From positions 1-42,847 of the forward strand of contig CAVBBP010000018.1 of assembly GCA_963593685.1 (NCBI GenBank): a stretch of 42,847 nt of DNA. Direction: 5' to 3'. This DNA is from W0P28-013 sp963593685. GTDB lineage: Bacteria; Bacteroidota; Bacteroidia; Bacteroidales; Paludibacteraceae. The notes under the pieces were generated by a model. The model ran no database searches. It saw nothing but the letters and a program-made list of their open reading frames with translations, and had not been told where the DNA came from. The translations under genes were made by a program, and so were the position numbers. Positions 1 through 7,942 of this stretch are shown here, piece after piece (within the stretch, counting starts at the first letter, position 1; each line of letters starts with the position of its first letter).

Positions 1-61
1 TCAATACTATAAAAATCGAAAAAACAGAAAAAAGGGTGCTGAAAAACATAAAATGGGGGAA

Positions 62-196
62 GTTGATGAGTTGGTGAGTTGAAAAGTTGATGAGTTTAAC
101 GCATTAGCGTTGGGTTTAGGTTTAGGTTTAGGTTTAGGTTTAGGTTTCTGATTTCTAGTTTCTAGTTTCTAGTTTCTGGTTTCTGGTTTCTGGTTG
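62..196 (-). repeat. Left-edge composite repeat: 8-mer array, TTTAGG hexamers, 7-mer array
   Basis: Read on the minus strand, this is the same module found upstream of many genes in the window. Four 8-bp units of the NNATCAAC type (62-93, seen on the plus strand as GTTGATGA and variants) abut the core GTTTAACGCA. Next come five copies of TTTAGG (115-144) and seven copies of the 7-mer TTTCTRG (145-193). The orientation points left, so a minus-strand gene probably starts just outside the window. The TTTAGG run resembles a telomere repeat by chance only. Confidence 0.75.
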
Positions 197-224
197 CGCT
201 TCGCGCTGTTTCAGGTTTCAGGTT

Positions 225-275
225 GTAGCCCCCTTTCCCGTTTCCCCCGAATGGGGGAAAGCCTTTCGTTAATTG
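225..275. repeat. C-run/G-run spacer repeat, copy 1
   Basis: The motif CCCTTTCCCGTTTCCCCCGA, then GGGGGAAA and GCCTTTCGTTAATT, can fold into a C5/G5 hairpin. Related copies lie at about 21932-21975 and 35980-36027. Function unknown. After it, about 276-420 is AT-rich low-complexity sequence with fragments shared by other spacers (for example CTTGCTACTTGCTAC at 383-397). Confidence 0.6.
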
Positions 276-420
276 AGAGTTAAGAATTTAGAATTATGAA
301 TTTTCGCACTCAAAACCGCCTAAATCTTCAAATTTTCAAATCTTCAAATAATTTGTCTTCGTCTTCGTCAAAAGTCTTGTATCTTGCTACTTGCTACTTT
401 CATTGTCAATTATCAATTAG

Positions 421-666
421 TACTGATGCGTTAATTTTTTACTTAGAATAAGAGTAGTTCGTTGATGTTTTGATTTGAAAGTAGTGGCTGCGGCTCTGTT
501 ACAAGGTCTTGCAAATCTATCTTGAACTACTTTCCTCTATTTATAATTTGTGGATTTAATCCGCGAAATTACAAAATTATTTCAAATCGAAGTTATCCAA
601 ATCCCCATATAACAAATTATAAATCAATCATTTACCGACAAATTTCACAAAGTTAACGCATCAGTA
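421..666. repeat. 246-bp segment bounded by 14-bp inverted repeats
   Basis: TACTGATGCGTTAA at 421-434 is matched perfectly, inverted, by TTAACGCATCAGTA at 653-666. The arms contain the TGCGTTAA core that heads the 8-mer arrays elsewhere. Inside, GAAAGTAGT (477-485) and ACTACTTTC (526-534) form a second inverted pair. No reading frame of note. It may be a small non-autonomous element or simply two oppositely oriented copies of the spacer core. Confidence 0.45.
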
Positions 667-708
667 GAGTTTCTAAATGGAAACTATAGCGAGCCGTTGG
701 TGGTTACC

Positions 709-876
709 ATCGAACCGCGTCAAAGTTTTGGGAATTCGGCACAAGCAACCATTGCCAAACGGGCAACATCTCAATATCCTTCTCGTGTGGCTGCGCAATC
801 GCACTTACCTCATCACAGGTATTTTACTTTTTCTTTCCCAATTCCATGACACTCCGCAAAAAATCCTACTCCACCC
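709..876 (-). pseudogene. Remnant of a rhuM 3' end plus a 38-codon orphan frame
   Basis: Positions 818-876 match 3996-4054 (the last codons of rhuM and its stop) in 56 of 59 bases. Read in the rhuM frame, the copy encodes VE, a stop where rhuM has Gln, then DFLRSVMELGKKK and the original stop. The mutated codon (866-868) now ends the EptA-like gene. Beyond it, an open stretch of about 38 codons (to about 709) has no start codon and no recognised family. I read the region as a decayed junction left by recombination with a rhuM copy. Confidence 0.6.
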
Positions 877-2512
877 GAATTGCAGTTACACCATCGGGGA
901 CGAGCACATAGCGCGGATGTTCTTGAAAAGTGGGCGAAAAGACACTCCACGAAGGCTCTGCGTAGGCAGAATCGAGCGTTATTCCTGCCATATCGCACAG
1001 CGAGTAGTAAATCACATCGCCATTTAGTTTGGCACTTTTTTGCTGTCGTGCATTTTCAGCCTTTTCGGGGAAAGCACTGCCCCACCCTTCGGAATACCAA
1101 AAGATGAATGGCACATGATACTCTTGTTTCACTGGCGAGCAGTTGCCGCCGTGTCCCGCTCCACCCTGACCAATAACCTCGCCATGATCGGACACAAAAA
1201 GCATCGACGCAACCACATCGGGACGATCGATAGCACGAATGACCGACGAAAGAATGTAGTCGGTATAGCGAATGGTGTTGTCGTAAGCGTTGATAAGCAT
1301 CAGACTATCGCGATTGTGGAGCGGATTACACGAATTGGCATCGGGCAAATAGACGGCAAACTCTGGCTCGTAATTGGTAAAGAAACTGTGATTGCCTTTG
1401 AATTGCATCATCACAAACAGTTTGTCGTGCTGTGCTACAAGCGAATCGAGTATAAGAACCATCGTTTTGTCGCCCGAAGCAACCGTTTCGCCCTCTCTGA
1501 CATCGGGAACAACAATGAGCGAATCGACACCCGACGAAAGATACCGCTCGTACGACAGCAAATTAGAGTTGTTGGCAATGGTAAATGTGCTGAAACCGCA
1601 CTCACGAAATGGCTCTATCACCGAACGCTCGGCATAGTTTAGGTCGAAATTTTGTGGTGTGGCACGCGTAACCAACATCGGCACCGAAAACATGGTCAGG
1701 CAGGCTTGCGAATAGTAATCGTCGAAAAGTATCAGATTCTGTTCTTGCTCGAGCAGCGGAGTTGTAGAACGGCGATAGCGACCGTTGAGCGACAGATTGT
1801 CGTAGCGCAACGATTCGCCGATACAAAAGACATAGACCTCTTTTTTGCAAGGCGTCTGCGTGCGTTGTGCGCCCATGTCGAGCGACTGCGCTTGAACAAT
1901 CAAACGACGCTTATTGAGTGTTTTTTTTGCATTTATAAACTGAAAAGTGCAATTATATGGAGTTCTATTCCAAATGTGTGTATCCACAAAGAAACGAAGC
2001 GTAAGCGCGTCGCTGTAGAACACGAGCAGTTTATAAGCCACAAAAGCAGTTGGCACACCCAACGAGGCGGCAAGCACAATACACTTCAGCGAGAGGCGTA
2101 TTTTGAGCGTTCGATAGCAGACACACGCCACTACGCACAGCACAATCAACGGAATCCAATGCAACGCCTCCAACAGATTGGTATGAAAAAATTCAGAAGC
2201 CTCTTGTGGATTGGTTTTGAGGGTCGAAATAATAGCACCAGGCAGCAAATAGTCGCCGTAAAGATCGACCATAGTCAAGTCGATGATAGAACCCAGCGTA
2301 ACAACCGCCACCAGCACACAATAGAGCCATCTGCGCTGCACAAACAGAGACAGTGCCACCAGCGGCAACACATAGAGCACACTGGTCAGAACATAGGACA
2401 TCCCCGCCCCTTCTCTCGCAGTATAAACCAAATTCGGATACACCAATACCCCAAGCAGAGCTAGAATACTCAACACAGCGCATATTGTATCAACTACTTG
2501 TTTTTTCGTCAT
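866..2512 (-). CDS. EptA-like phosphoethanolamine transferase (sulfatase superfamily)
   Basis: 548 residues. About five N-terminal membrane segments (within residues 9-165) precede a periplasmic sulfatase-fold domain, the EptA/PE-transferase layout. Such enzymes move phosphoethanolamine from phosphatidylethanolamine to lipid A or other surface glycans at the outer face of the inner membrane. Visible motifs: IGESLRYDNLSLNG, with Ser234 where EptA proteins usually have the nucleophilic Thr; the CLTMFSVPML helix following it; and SDHGE (Asp442, His443) with His454 and His466 for metal binding. The start lies 20 bp after the AbiEii stop, so it may be cotranscribed with the toxin-antitoxin pair. 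The last three codons and stop fall in a copied fragment of the rhuM 3' end, so the C-terminus may be altered. The exact acceptor cannot be told from sequence. Confidence 0.85.
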   Translation of the reverse strand: MTKKQVVDTICAVLSILALLGVLVYPNLVYTAREGAGMSYVLTSVLYVLPLVALSLFVQRRWLYCVLVAVVTLGSIIDLTMVDLYGDYLLPGAIISTLKTNPQEASEFFHTNLLEALHWIPLIVLCVVACVCYRTLKIRLSLKCIVLAASLGVPTAFVAYKLLVFYSDALTLRFFVDTHIWNRTPYNCTFQFINAKKTLNKRRLIVQAQSLDMGAQRTQTPCKKEVYVFCIGESLRYDNLSLNGRYRRSTTPLLEQEQNLILFDDYYSQACLTMFSVPMLVTRATPQNFDLNYAERSVIEPFRECGFSTFTIANNSNLLSYERYLSSGVDSLIVVPDVREGETVASGDKTMVLILDSLVAQHDKLFVMMQFKGNHSFFTNYEPEFAVYLPDANSCNPLHNRDSLMLINAYDNTIRYTDYILSSVIRAIDRPDVVASMLFVSDHGEVIGQGGAGHGGNCSPVKQEYHVPFIFWYSEGWGSAFPEKAENARQQKSAKLNGDVIYYSLCDMAGITLDSAYAEPSWSVFSPTFQEHPRYVLVPDGVTAIRVE

Positions 2513-2532
2513 AACTCATACAACTAAAAGAA

Positions 2533-3324
2533 TTATACCGTCTCTCCCTGCGCCATTATCTCCATAAAATGCAAGATACATTCGCTTTTGCGAGGTTCAA
2601 ATAGCAAATGCTCAAAATCGCGCTGTTTGAGTGTTAGATTCGTATGCTCCACCATATTGCGCAGTGCAACCATTAAGGCAGACATATCGCCAATTCCACA
2701 ACGCCGCATAAGAAAATCAAAATCTGGTTGTGTGCGCTGCCACAGGAACAATGTATCGTAAAAATCTCTACCCTTTTGACGCGAAAGCAAGGCCGATAAC
2801 TTCATCGACAGCAACACCGACAAAGGAGGTACGGGTACTGGATAGAATAGCCCCATTCGCTGTACCGTAGCCATCTCACGAGGATACTCTATTCCTTGGT
2901 CTTGTGCCTCTATTTTCATTAGGAATCGTTCCTCACGATGCCCAGTCAGTTGCAGCGAGAACAGTAGTTCAGGGAAATACACATTCCGTCTGTATGCTTT
3001 CAGCACAGCCCCATCCTTATCTTTTGCCACTGCCTGCAGACCCTGTAATTGGAGATACTGTATCAGACCATCGGTCATCATGATAAACTCACTTTCGCAC
3101 AACTGCGTACAATCGAAATCCAAATCTTCGGAAAATCGGTCGATACCTTGTATCAAACGAAGATTCGTTCCGCCAATGAAAGTCAATTTGTCGGAATAGG
3201 CAGAACGGGACAACCACTCCAATGCCATCAATTCAATATATTCTTTCAGAATATGCTTCTGGGAAAGTGCATTATTGGCAATTGCAGGAGGAAAGAATCC
3301 ACGGATATATGCTAAATCAATCAT
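2533..3324 (-). CDS. AbiEii/AbiGii-family nucleotidyltransferase toxin
   Basis: 263 residues from the ATG at 3324, chosen because it overlaps the AbiEi stop as ATGA; a longer frame would start inside the upstream gene. The nucleotidyltransferase motif GGTNLRLIQGIDRFSEDLDF and the later K..RDFYDTLFLW segment are the AbiEii family signatures. Family members are the toxin half of type IV toxin-antitoxin/abortive-infection systems and transfer nucleotides to an essential target, so phage-infected cells stop growing. Translational coupling to the antitoxin-like gene is the usual arrangement. The substrate here is unknown. Confidence 0.88.
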   Translation of the reverse strand: MIDLAYIRGFFPPAIANNALSQKHILKEYIELMALEWLSRSAYSDKLTFIGGTNLRLIQGIDRFSEDLDFDCTQLCESEFIMMTDGLIQYLQLQGLQAVAKDKDGAVLKAYRRNVYFPELLFSLQLTGHREERFLMKIEAQDQGIEYPREMATVQRMGLFYPVPVPPLSVLLSMKLSALLSRQKGRDFYDTLFLWQRTQPDFDFLMRRCGIGDMSALMVALRNMVEHTNLTLKQRDFEHLLFEPRKSECILHFMEIMAQGETV

Positions 3325-3938
3325 AATTGATATGCTTTTTTCAGTGTTTCTACTCTTTGCGAAAGCGACGGACGAGCCATACGCAGCAGATATTCTTGTA
3401 GACGGTTGTGGTCTAACTCTGTGGCTAACCAATCCTCATCTATTCGAAGGTCGATCATATCCGCTTCGGTTTGATACTGCGGATAGAGATAGAGCAAATC
3501 CAGCAGGGCTTTTTCGGGAGTTGCCATCATATACACCTTTCCATCCGTCAGAGTCATAGGCTGATAGCCCCAAAACAAGTTTGCCCGCATGGTCTGATAA
3601 CTATAGGTCGCAAAATCGTTAGCGAACGACGCCGTCTTCAGTGTGGTCACGCTCGTTATTTCCACCACCTGTTCGGGTATAATGCCATAGAATGACAATG
3701 CGGTATGCAGACTGATATACGAAGGTGCATATATTTTTCCTGCGAAATACCGAGCATAGTCGGGTTTCTGCAGATAATCAGCAAAGGCATACCATCCTTT
3801 TCGCAGCGAAACGATGTAGCCATTATGCTGCCACTGAATGTAATTGCTGCGGTTGAAAGTGGGATAGATAGCCCGTACTTGCTGTGTACAGAAGCAAGCA
3901 AACGGATGCCATTGTCGATAGAATTGTTGGTATGTCAT
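3321..3938 (-). CDS. AbiEi-family antitoxin / transcriptional repressor
   Basis: 205 residues from the ATG at 3938; an in-frame TTG at 3965 would add nine residues but lies within the -7 region of the putative promoter. The N-terminal 60 residues resemble a winged-helix domain (RSNYIQWQHNGYIVSLRKGWYAF), followed by the AbiEi-like region with TPEKALLDLLYL. Known AbiEi proteins bind their own promoter and neutralise AbiEii without direct contact (type IV). The gene overlaps the toxin by ATGA and has a TAATTTTG promoter box about 25 nt before its start, so the pair can be transcribed independently of rhuM. Confidence 0.85.
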   Translation of the reverse strand: MTYQQFYRQWHPFACFCTQQVRAIYPTFNRSNYIQWQHNGYIVSLRKGWYAFADYLQKPDYARYFAGKIYAPSYISLHTALSFYGIIPEQVVEITSVTTLKTASFANDFATYSYQTMRANLFWGYQPMTLTDGKVYMMATPEKALLDLLYLYPQYQTEADMIDLRIDEDWLATELDHNRLQEYLLRMARPSLSQRVETLKKAYQL

Positions 3939-3960
3939 AGTCCATTCATTTCCGAAACGC

Positions 3961-4011
3961 TGCAAAATTACTGCTTTTTGGAAATATATGCAATGGGTAT
4001 TTTACTTTTTC
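3961..4011 (-). promoter_or_regulatory. Promoter-bearing repeat upstream of abiEi
   Basis: On the minus strand this contains TAATTTTG (3963-3970), matching the Bacteroidetes -7 consensus TAnnTTTG. No clear -33 box. The 51-bp block is repeated imperfectly at 5063-5117 upstream of rhuM. Confidence 0.55.
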
Positions 4012-5009
4012 TTTCCCAATTCCATGACACTCTGCAAAAAAGCCTGCTCCACCCCGCTTAATGTGCGCTCTTGAAATTTGCGGTACTCCTCAGTGGCTTT
4101 TTCCACGGCTTGGCGATGCGATACACTGCCATTCCCCTGTAAGAGTTGTTCCCCCGTTGCAGTCAAGATAGTATCCAAATGCTTTGCCCAATCAGACATC
4201 AGCATTATCTCGTGCCGTTCGGCTTGGCGTTCTGCAAAATCCAAATATCCAGAAACGATTTGTCCCATCGCTTTCAGTTCTTTCTCATCTAGATAATTTT
4301 TGGCTACAAGTGCATCCTCCAAGTGCGGACGCATACCACGAAAAGAGGTCAATCCCATATACTCTTTTTCGGCATCGACATGCGTATAAATCACCTCCGC
4401 TGCCGTCTGACCATGAACAGCAAAATGTATTTTGTTCTGCACTTTTTTGAAAAACTCTCGCGATACTTCGGCATTGGGGTCATAGTCTTTGCTCGTGGCA
4501 TAGATATCCAATATCTGCCGATAGAACACCTTTTCGGACGCACGAATGTCGCGAATACGGATTAGTAATTCCTGCCAATAATCGCCACCTCCTAAATTTT
4601 TCAGTCGCTCATCATCCAGTGTAAACCCTTTGCGAATATACTCATTCAACCGTTTGGTTGCCCATTGACGGAACTGCGTACCCCGCACAGAATGCACACG
4701 ATACCCAACCGAGATTATCACATCTAAATTGTAGTATGCCACATCGTACTCTTTACCATCGGTGGCAGTTGTTCGGAATTTCCGAACAACTGAATCTTGC
4801 TGCAGTTCGCCCTCTTCAAAGATATGCTTAATATGTTCGGAGATAGTCGATTTCGCTTTGCCGAACAACTGCGCCATTTGGTCCTGTGTCAGCCAAACCG
4901 TCTCGTCACAGAAAATAACATCAACGGCTATCTGCTCATCTTCCGTGCGAAACAGCACAATATCTTGTTGCAAGTTTGCGAAGGTATTTTCTTTCGCTTC
5001 GTTGTTCAT
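4002..5009 (-). CDS. rhuM: RhuM family protein
   Basis: 335 residues. The N-terminal domain (about 20-110) has a helix-turn-helix-like segment, VWLTQDQMAQLFGKAKSTISEHIKHI, then the family hallmark YYNLDVIISVGYRVHS and GTQFRQWATKRLNEYI. The C-terminal half is the helical region typical of full-length RhuM proteins (about 330 residues). RhuM was named as a virulence-associated protein in Salmonella; its biochemical role is not established, and homologues often sit among restriction and toxin-antitoxin genes, as here. The gene is flanked by related promoter-bearing repeats (3961-4011 and 5063-5117), and its last 19 codons are copied at 818-876, which suggests it moves or recombines as a cassette. 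Confidence 0.9.
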   Translation of the reverse strand: MNNEAKENTFANLQQDIVLFRTEDEQIAVDVIFCDETVWLTQDQMAQLFGKAKSTISEHIKHIFEEGELQQDSVVRKFRTTATDGKEYDVAYYNLDVIISVGYRVHSVRGTQFRQWATKRLNEYIRKGFTLDDERLKNLGGGDYWQELLIRIRDIRASEKVFYRQILDIYATSKDYDPNAEVSREFFKKVQNKIHFAVHGQTAAEVIYTHVDAEKEYMGLTSFRGMRPHLEDALVAKNYLDEKELKAMGQIVSGYLDFAERQAERHEIMLMSDWAKHLDTILTATGEQLLQGNGSVSHRQAVEKATEEYRKFQERTLSGVEQAFLQSVMELGKKK

Positions 5010-5062
5010 AATCGCTATCGAGTTTTATCGTAAAATTGCGAGTATATTGTAAGCATGGATAT

Positions 5063-5117
5063 TGCAAAATTACTGCTTCCCAGAAATATATGCGACAGAC
5101 AGGTAATTTACTTTTTC
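5063..5117 (-). promoter_or_regulatory. Promoter-bearing repeat upstream of rhuM
   Basis: The minus strand carries TAATTTTG (5065-5072), about 60 nt before the rhuM ATG. Two blocks of 16 and 10 identical bases and a shared GAAAAAGTAAA segment make it an imperfect copy of 3961-4011. No convincing -33 box. Confidence 0.5.
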
Positions 5118-5144
5118 AGTTGTTAATTTCATTATTAAATAAAT

Positions 5145-5164
5145 GGGGAATTTATAGAAGTCCC
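5145..5164 (-). repeat. Small palindromic element at the end of the glycan operon
   Basis: On the minus strand it reads GGGACTTCTATAAATTCCCC, with GGGA/TTCCC arms, right after the last glycosyltransferase. Near-identical copies lie at 10164-10184 (same strand, spanning the ATP-grasp stop codon) and 9983-10002 (opposite strand), and part at 22431-22444. It could act as a weak terminator or be a short dispersed repeat. Confidence 0.5.
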
Positions 5165-5165
5165 A

Positions 5166-6041
5166 TTAATGAAATACACAAGCATTCCATTTGCGCAGCG
5201 CGCGTGTATAGGTTTTGTGATTAAACCATTTCCATATTGGGTGCGCCAACTGCGTTTCCTCTTTAATCTCGCGTTCAAACTCCGCAATGCGCCAATCAAA
5301 ATCTTCGGCATATTCAGCAGGATACATTGGTTTTGTACGAACCAATATAGTCTTTAATTGTTTATCAATCAAAATTTTATCTTTATAAGCCACCGATATT
5401 TCATTGTCGTGATGCCGATATGCCACCATCACATCGGGCATGTAGTAATATGCGCCATGCCTTGCTACCATAAGGTGTAGCACATAGTCATCGTTCATTA
5501 CTGTATCGTACCAATCGGGAAACTCTATGTATTTGCGCCGAATGACCGCCGAATGAATTGGGACGAACCAATTTTCGCGAATAAACTCTCGTGCATCATG
5601 CACAGAATGAAAGTCCACTGGGTTAAAATTGCCTAATGGTACGCCATCGACCGTTACATTCAATGTATTATGAAAACAAGCAGAATACTCGGAATGAGAT
5701 TCCAAAAAATCCACCTGTTTTTGCAGTTTGTCTGTGCAAAGATAATAATCATCGCCATCTAAGCATGTAATATATTTGGCAGAAGAGGCCTCTATCACAC
5801 GACGCAAATTATTGGGGCCGCCCACATTCGCTTCACCGAGAATTAAACGAATCTTCTGCGGAAATTGTCGCTTATATTCAAGCAAAATATGACGAGTATC
5901 ATCGGTTGAGCAATCATCGCTCACTATTATTTCAAGCGGAAACGATGTCTGCTGCGCCAAAACACTGTCGAGCGCATTTTTTATAAATCGTTCTTGACAG
6001 TACGAACGCACACAAACTGACAATAAGGGCGGATTATTCAT
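5166..6041 (-). CDS. Family 2 glycosyltransferase
   Basis: 291 residues from the ATG at 6041. That start fits because it makes an ATGA overlap with the stop the deacetylase would use if its G tract were 14 long. A GT-A fold nucleotide-sugar-binding domain is clear: LLSVCVRSYCQERFIKNALDSVLAQ, VSDDCSTDDT and the DGDDYY metal-binding motif (residues about 100-105). It should add one sugar to the lipid-linked chain at the cytoplasmic face. It is the last gene of the polysaccharide operon, and its translation is probably coupled to the phase-variable deacetylase. The donor and linkage are not predictable. Confidence 0.88.
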   Translation of the reverse strand: MNNPPLLSVCVRSYCQERFIKNALDSVLAQQTSFPLEIIVSDDCSTDDTRHILLEYKRQFPQKIRLILGEANVGGPNNLRRVIEASSAKYITCLDGDDYYLCTDKLQKQVDFLESHSEYSACFHNTLNVTVDGVPLGNFNPVDFHSVHDAREFIRENWFVPIHSAVIRRKYIEFPDWYDTVMNDDYVLHLMVARHGAYYYMPDVMVAYRHHDNEISVAYKDKILIDKQLKTILVRTKPMYPAEYAEDFDWRIAEFEREIKEETQLAHPIWKWFNHKTYTRALRKWNACVFH

Positions 6042-6972
6042 TTTTCCAACAGCATTTGTCGTTTGATACAAAAAAGATTATTATCATATTTACGACTCCC
6101 CCCCCCCCCCATGAAATAAAAGCAGCCGCGTAGCCCGCTTCTTTTGCGGCAGAAAAAACTTGTTCCGACACATCGGTTTTCCAGCCAAACGGATAAGAAA
6201 GATAACGCACTTCACGACCTATCTCTCTTTCTATCAAAGATTTGCTTGTCTGTAACTCGTAGGTCAAGAATTCTAAAGGCACGTTACTTAATCGGCTATG
6301 ACTCATGGAATGAGAACCGATGGTACATAACGAAGAGGAAGCCAGGCTGTGTACATCTTTCCACGAAAGCATAATATCTTCAAAACAATCGTCAGTAAGA
6401 TAATTTGCAAAAACAGTTCGAAATGTATCTTCAAAACTAACATACGGCAGAGACAAAACTAGTGTTTTTAGAGAGGCAAAAGTACGGTTTTTCTCATCAG
6501 GCGATACGCAAGAATACATTTGTCCTTCAACAACAAGGTTCTCATTTGCAGCAACTATTCTTTCTAGAGCAAACGGCCAGTTAAAACAAGGATGCTTATT
6601 TATAAAATCTACCGTAAGGAACACAGTAAATGGGATGTTGTTTTTCTCAAAGAAAGGCAGTCCAAATGTCAGATTATCGCGAAAACCATCATCAAGCGTA
6701 AAACACATAAATGGACGCTTATGGAAATCTGGATTTTTGATACGGAAAACTGCTTCGTCAAGCGAAATATAGTCATATTTTGAGCGATTCACATCTACGA
6801 AATGTTGCAAGAAATTTGTTGAAACCTTCAATTCTTCAATACACTCAAGCCTATCTGGCTCAATATTGCCTATCCGATGCAACATCAAGAAATAGCCACA
6901 TACAGGATTACAGCATGCATTGAACAAACTAATCGCCCACTCGCGCGATAAACGAGTAACTTTCTTAAACAT
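6034..6972 (-). CDS. NodB-type polysaccharide deacetylase with G13 tract
   Basis: 312 residues as the sequence stands. It removes acetyl groups (usually N-acetyl) from glycans or glycan precursors. NodB motifs are present: FTLDDGF (Asp94, Asp95), SHSMSH (His221, His225) and YLSYPFGW. At residues 289-292 a run of 13 G on the coding strand (6098-6110) gives a Gly stretch. With 13 G the tail is VVNMIIIFFVSNDKCCWKNE and ends at 6034. With 14 (or 11) it becomes SRKYDNNLFCIKRQMLLEK, ending in an ATGA overlap with the next gene, as at other junctions in this operon. With 12 it stops at 6090-6092. The 14-G form looks like the intended protein, so the current state is probably a phase-shifted or mis-sequenced variant. 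The metal-binding core is unaffected. Confidence 0.85.
   Translation of the reverse strand: MFKKVTRLSREWAISLFNACCNPVCGYFLMLHRIGNIEPDRLECIEELKVSTNFLQHFVDVNRSKYDYISLDEAVFRIKNPDFHKRPFMCFTLDDGFRDNLTFGLPFFEKNNIPFTVFLTVDFINKHPCFNWPFALERIVAANENLVVEGQMYSCVSPDEKNRTFASLKTLVLSLPYVSFEDTFRTVFANYLTDDCFEDIMLSWKDVHSLASSSLCTIGSHSMSHSRLSNVPLEFLTYELQTSKSLIEREIGREVRYLSYPFGWKTDVSEQVFSAAKEAGYAAAFISWGGGGVVNMIIIFFVSNDKCCWKNE
6098..6110 (-). repeat. Homopolymer G13 (coding strand), likely contingency locus
   Basis: Thirteen consecutive C on the plus strand inside the deacetylase gene. Slipped-strand mispairing here changes the protein's end among three frames. Sequencing or assembly error at the homopolymer cannot be excluded. 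Confidence 0.8.
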
Positions 6973-7942
6973 ATACCTTACCTTTTAGCGCATATTCATC
7001 TCTATGCAAAAACTTACGACCGAACCAATTTTTCAGACGACTGAACATATTTCGTCTTTGCGGTATCGAAAACGAATACCATGCGTTTATAATTCGCCTG
7101 TCGAGATACAACACATCTAAAAATCGAATATCATCATTATCAGCCAATCTTTCAAATCTCCACACCCCCGAATCACCACATGCATTTGTGGCCTCCGAAT
7201 CCCACCCAGTATGATTAATGTAAGAAACTATAGGACAAATGCTTACAGCATTATTCACAAAATGCGCTAATCCAAAGCGTACCGACCACAGATTTTGACT
7301 TGTTTGTTTAAGTTTATGCAGTGCTTCCCATTCTGAGTACTCAATACGGCGAAATGCCGCCACCATTTCTGGCTGCCCAACCATAGTATCATAGGCTTTG
7401 CATTCCCAATCAACTTGCCCCCATCTGTCCGCCCATGTAGCCCACCCCGTAGGATGGTGCGTCAGCGAACAATAAACATCGTACGGATAGTCGGTGGGAT
7501 AAAAACGCTCAGGGTGTGGTCGCGACAGCGAACTAATAGAGAAAACGGTTTTCCTTGCCTCATAATGCTCCAAACATTGATTCATATAACTGAGAAAATA
7601 GGGGGAGGTCTGCAAATCGTCTTCTAACACTATAGCACGACCATACTTATTAATAACTTCTGTTACTCCCGAAATTATGCTTGCACCAAGTCCCTTGTTT
7701 TGCTCGTATTTAACAACATTTACCTCTTTGAATGCAGGAGTTACCGCCAATTCATCAACAACAGCACGCACAGCAACAACCTTATCGAGTTGTTCGGGCG
7801 TAGCATTCAATTTTGGACCATCGCAAAAAACATAAAGCACCGACTGATTGGCATATTTGTTTTGTGCAAGCCAACCAAGTGTCTTACGCAAATGCTCTGG
7901 TCGATTATAGACGAATAGTATAATTGGTGCTAAATTCATCAT
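6965..7942 (-). CDS. Glycosyltransferase (GT2 / GNT-I-like)
   Basis: 325 residues. The N-terminus PIILFVYNRPEHLRKTLGWLAQN, the VLEDDLQTSPYFLSYMN segment (DD acting as the DxD metal site) and GWATWADRW are typical of a bacterial glycosyltransferase group common in capsule and O-antigen loci. It overlaps the upstream rffA stop by ATGA and runs 8 bp into the deacetylase, so translation is coupled on both sides. The start could be either of two adjacent ATG codons. It probably transfers one sugar of the repeating unit; the donor is unknown. Confidence 0.85.
   Translation of the reverse strand: MMNLAPIILFVYNRPEHLRKTLGWLAQNKYANQSVLYVFCDGPKLNATPEQLDKVVAVRAVVDELAVTPAFKEVNVVKYEQNKGLGASIISGVTEVINKYGRAIVLEDDLQTSPYFLSYMNQCLEHYEARKTVFSISSLSRPHPERFYPTDYPYDVYCSLTHHPTGWATWADRWGQVDWECKAYDTMVGQPEMVAAFRRIEYSEWEALHKLKQTSQNLWSVRFGLAHFVNNAVSICPIVSYINHTGWDSEATNACGDSGVWRFERLADNDDIRFLDVLYLDRRIINAWYSFSIPQRRNMFSRLKNWFGRKFLHRDEYALKGKVYV

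Noticed and set aside
115..144. Telomere-like TTTAGG repeats
   Set aside because: Only five units, internal, within a mosaic of other short bacterial repeats; nothing supports a chromosome end.
677..1107. Plus-strand frames at the left end
   Set aside because: They lie antisense to the EptA-like gene and across the rhuM remnant; no protein family features.
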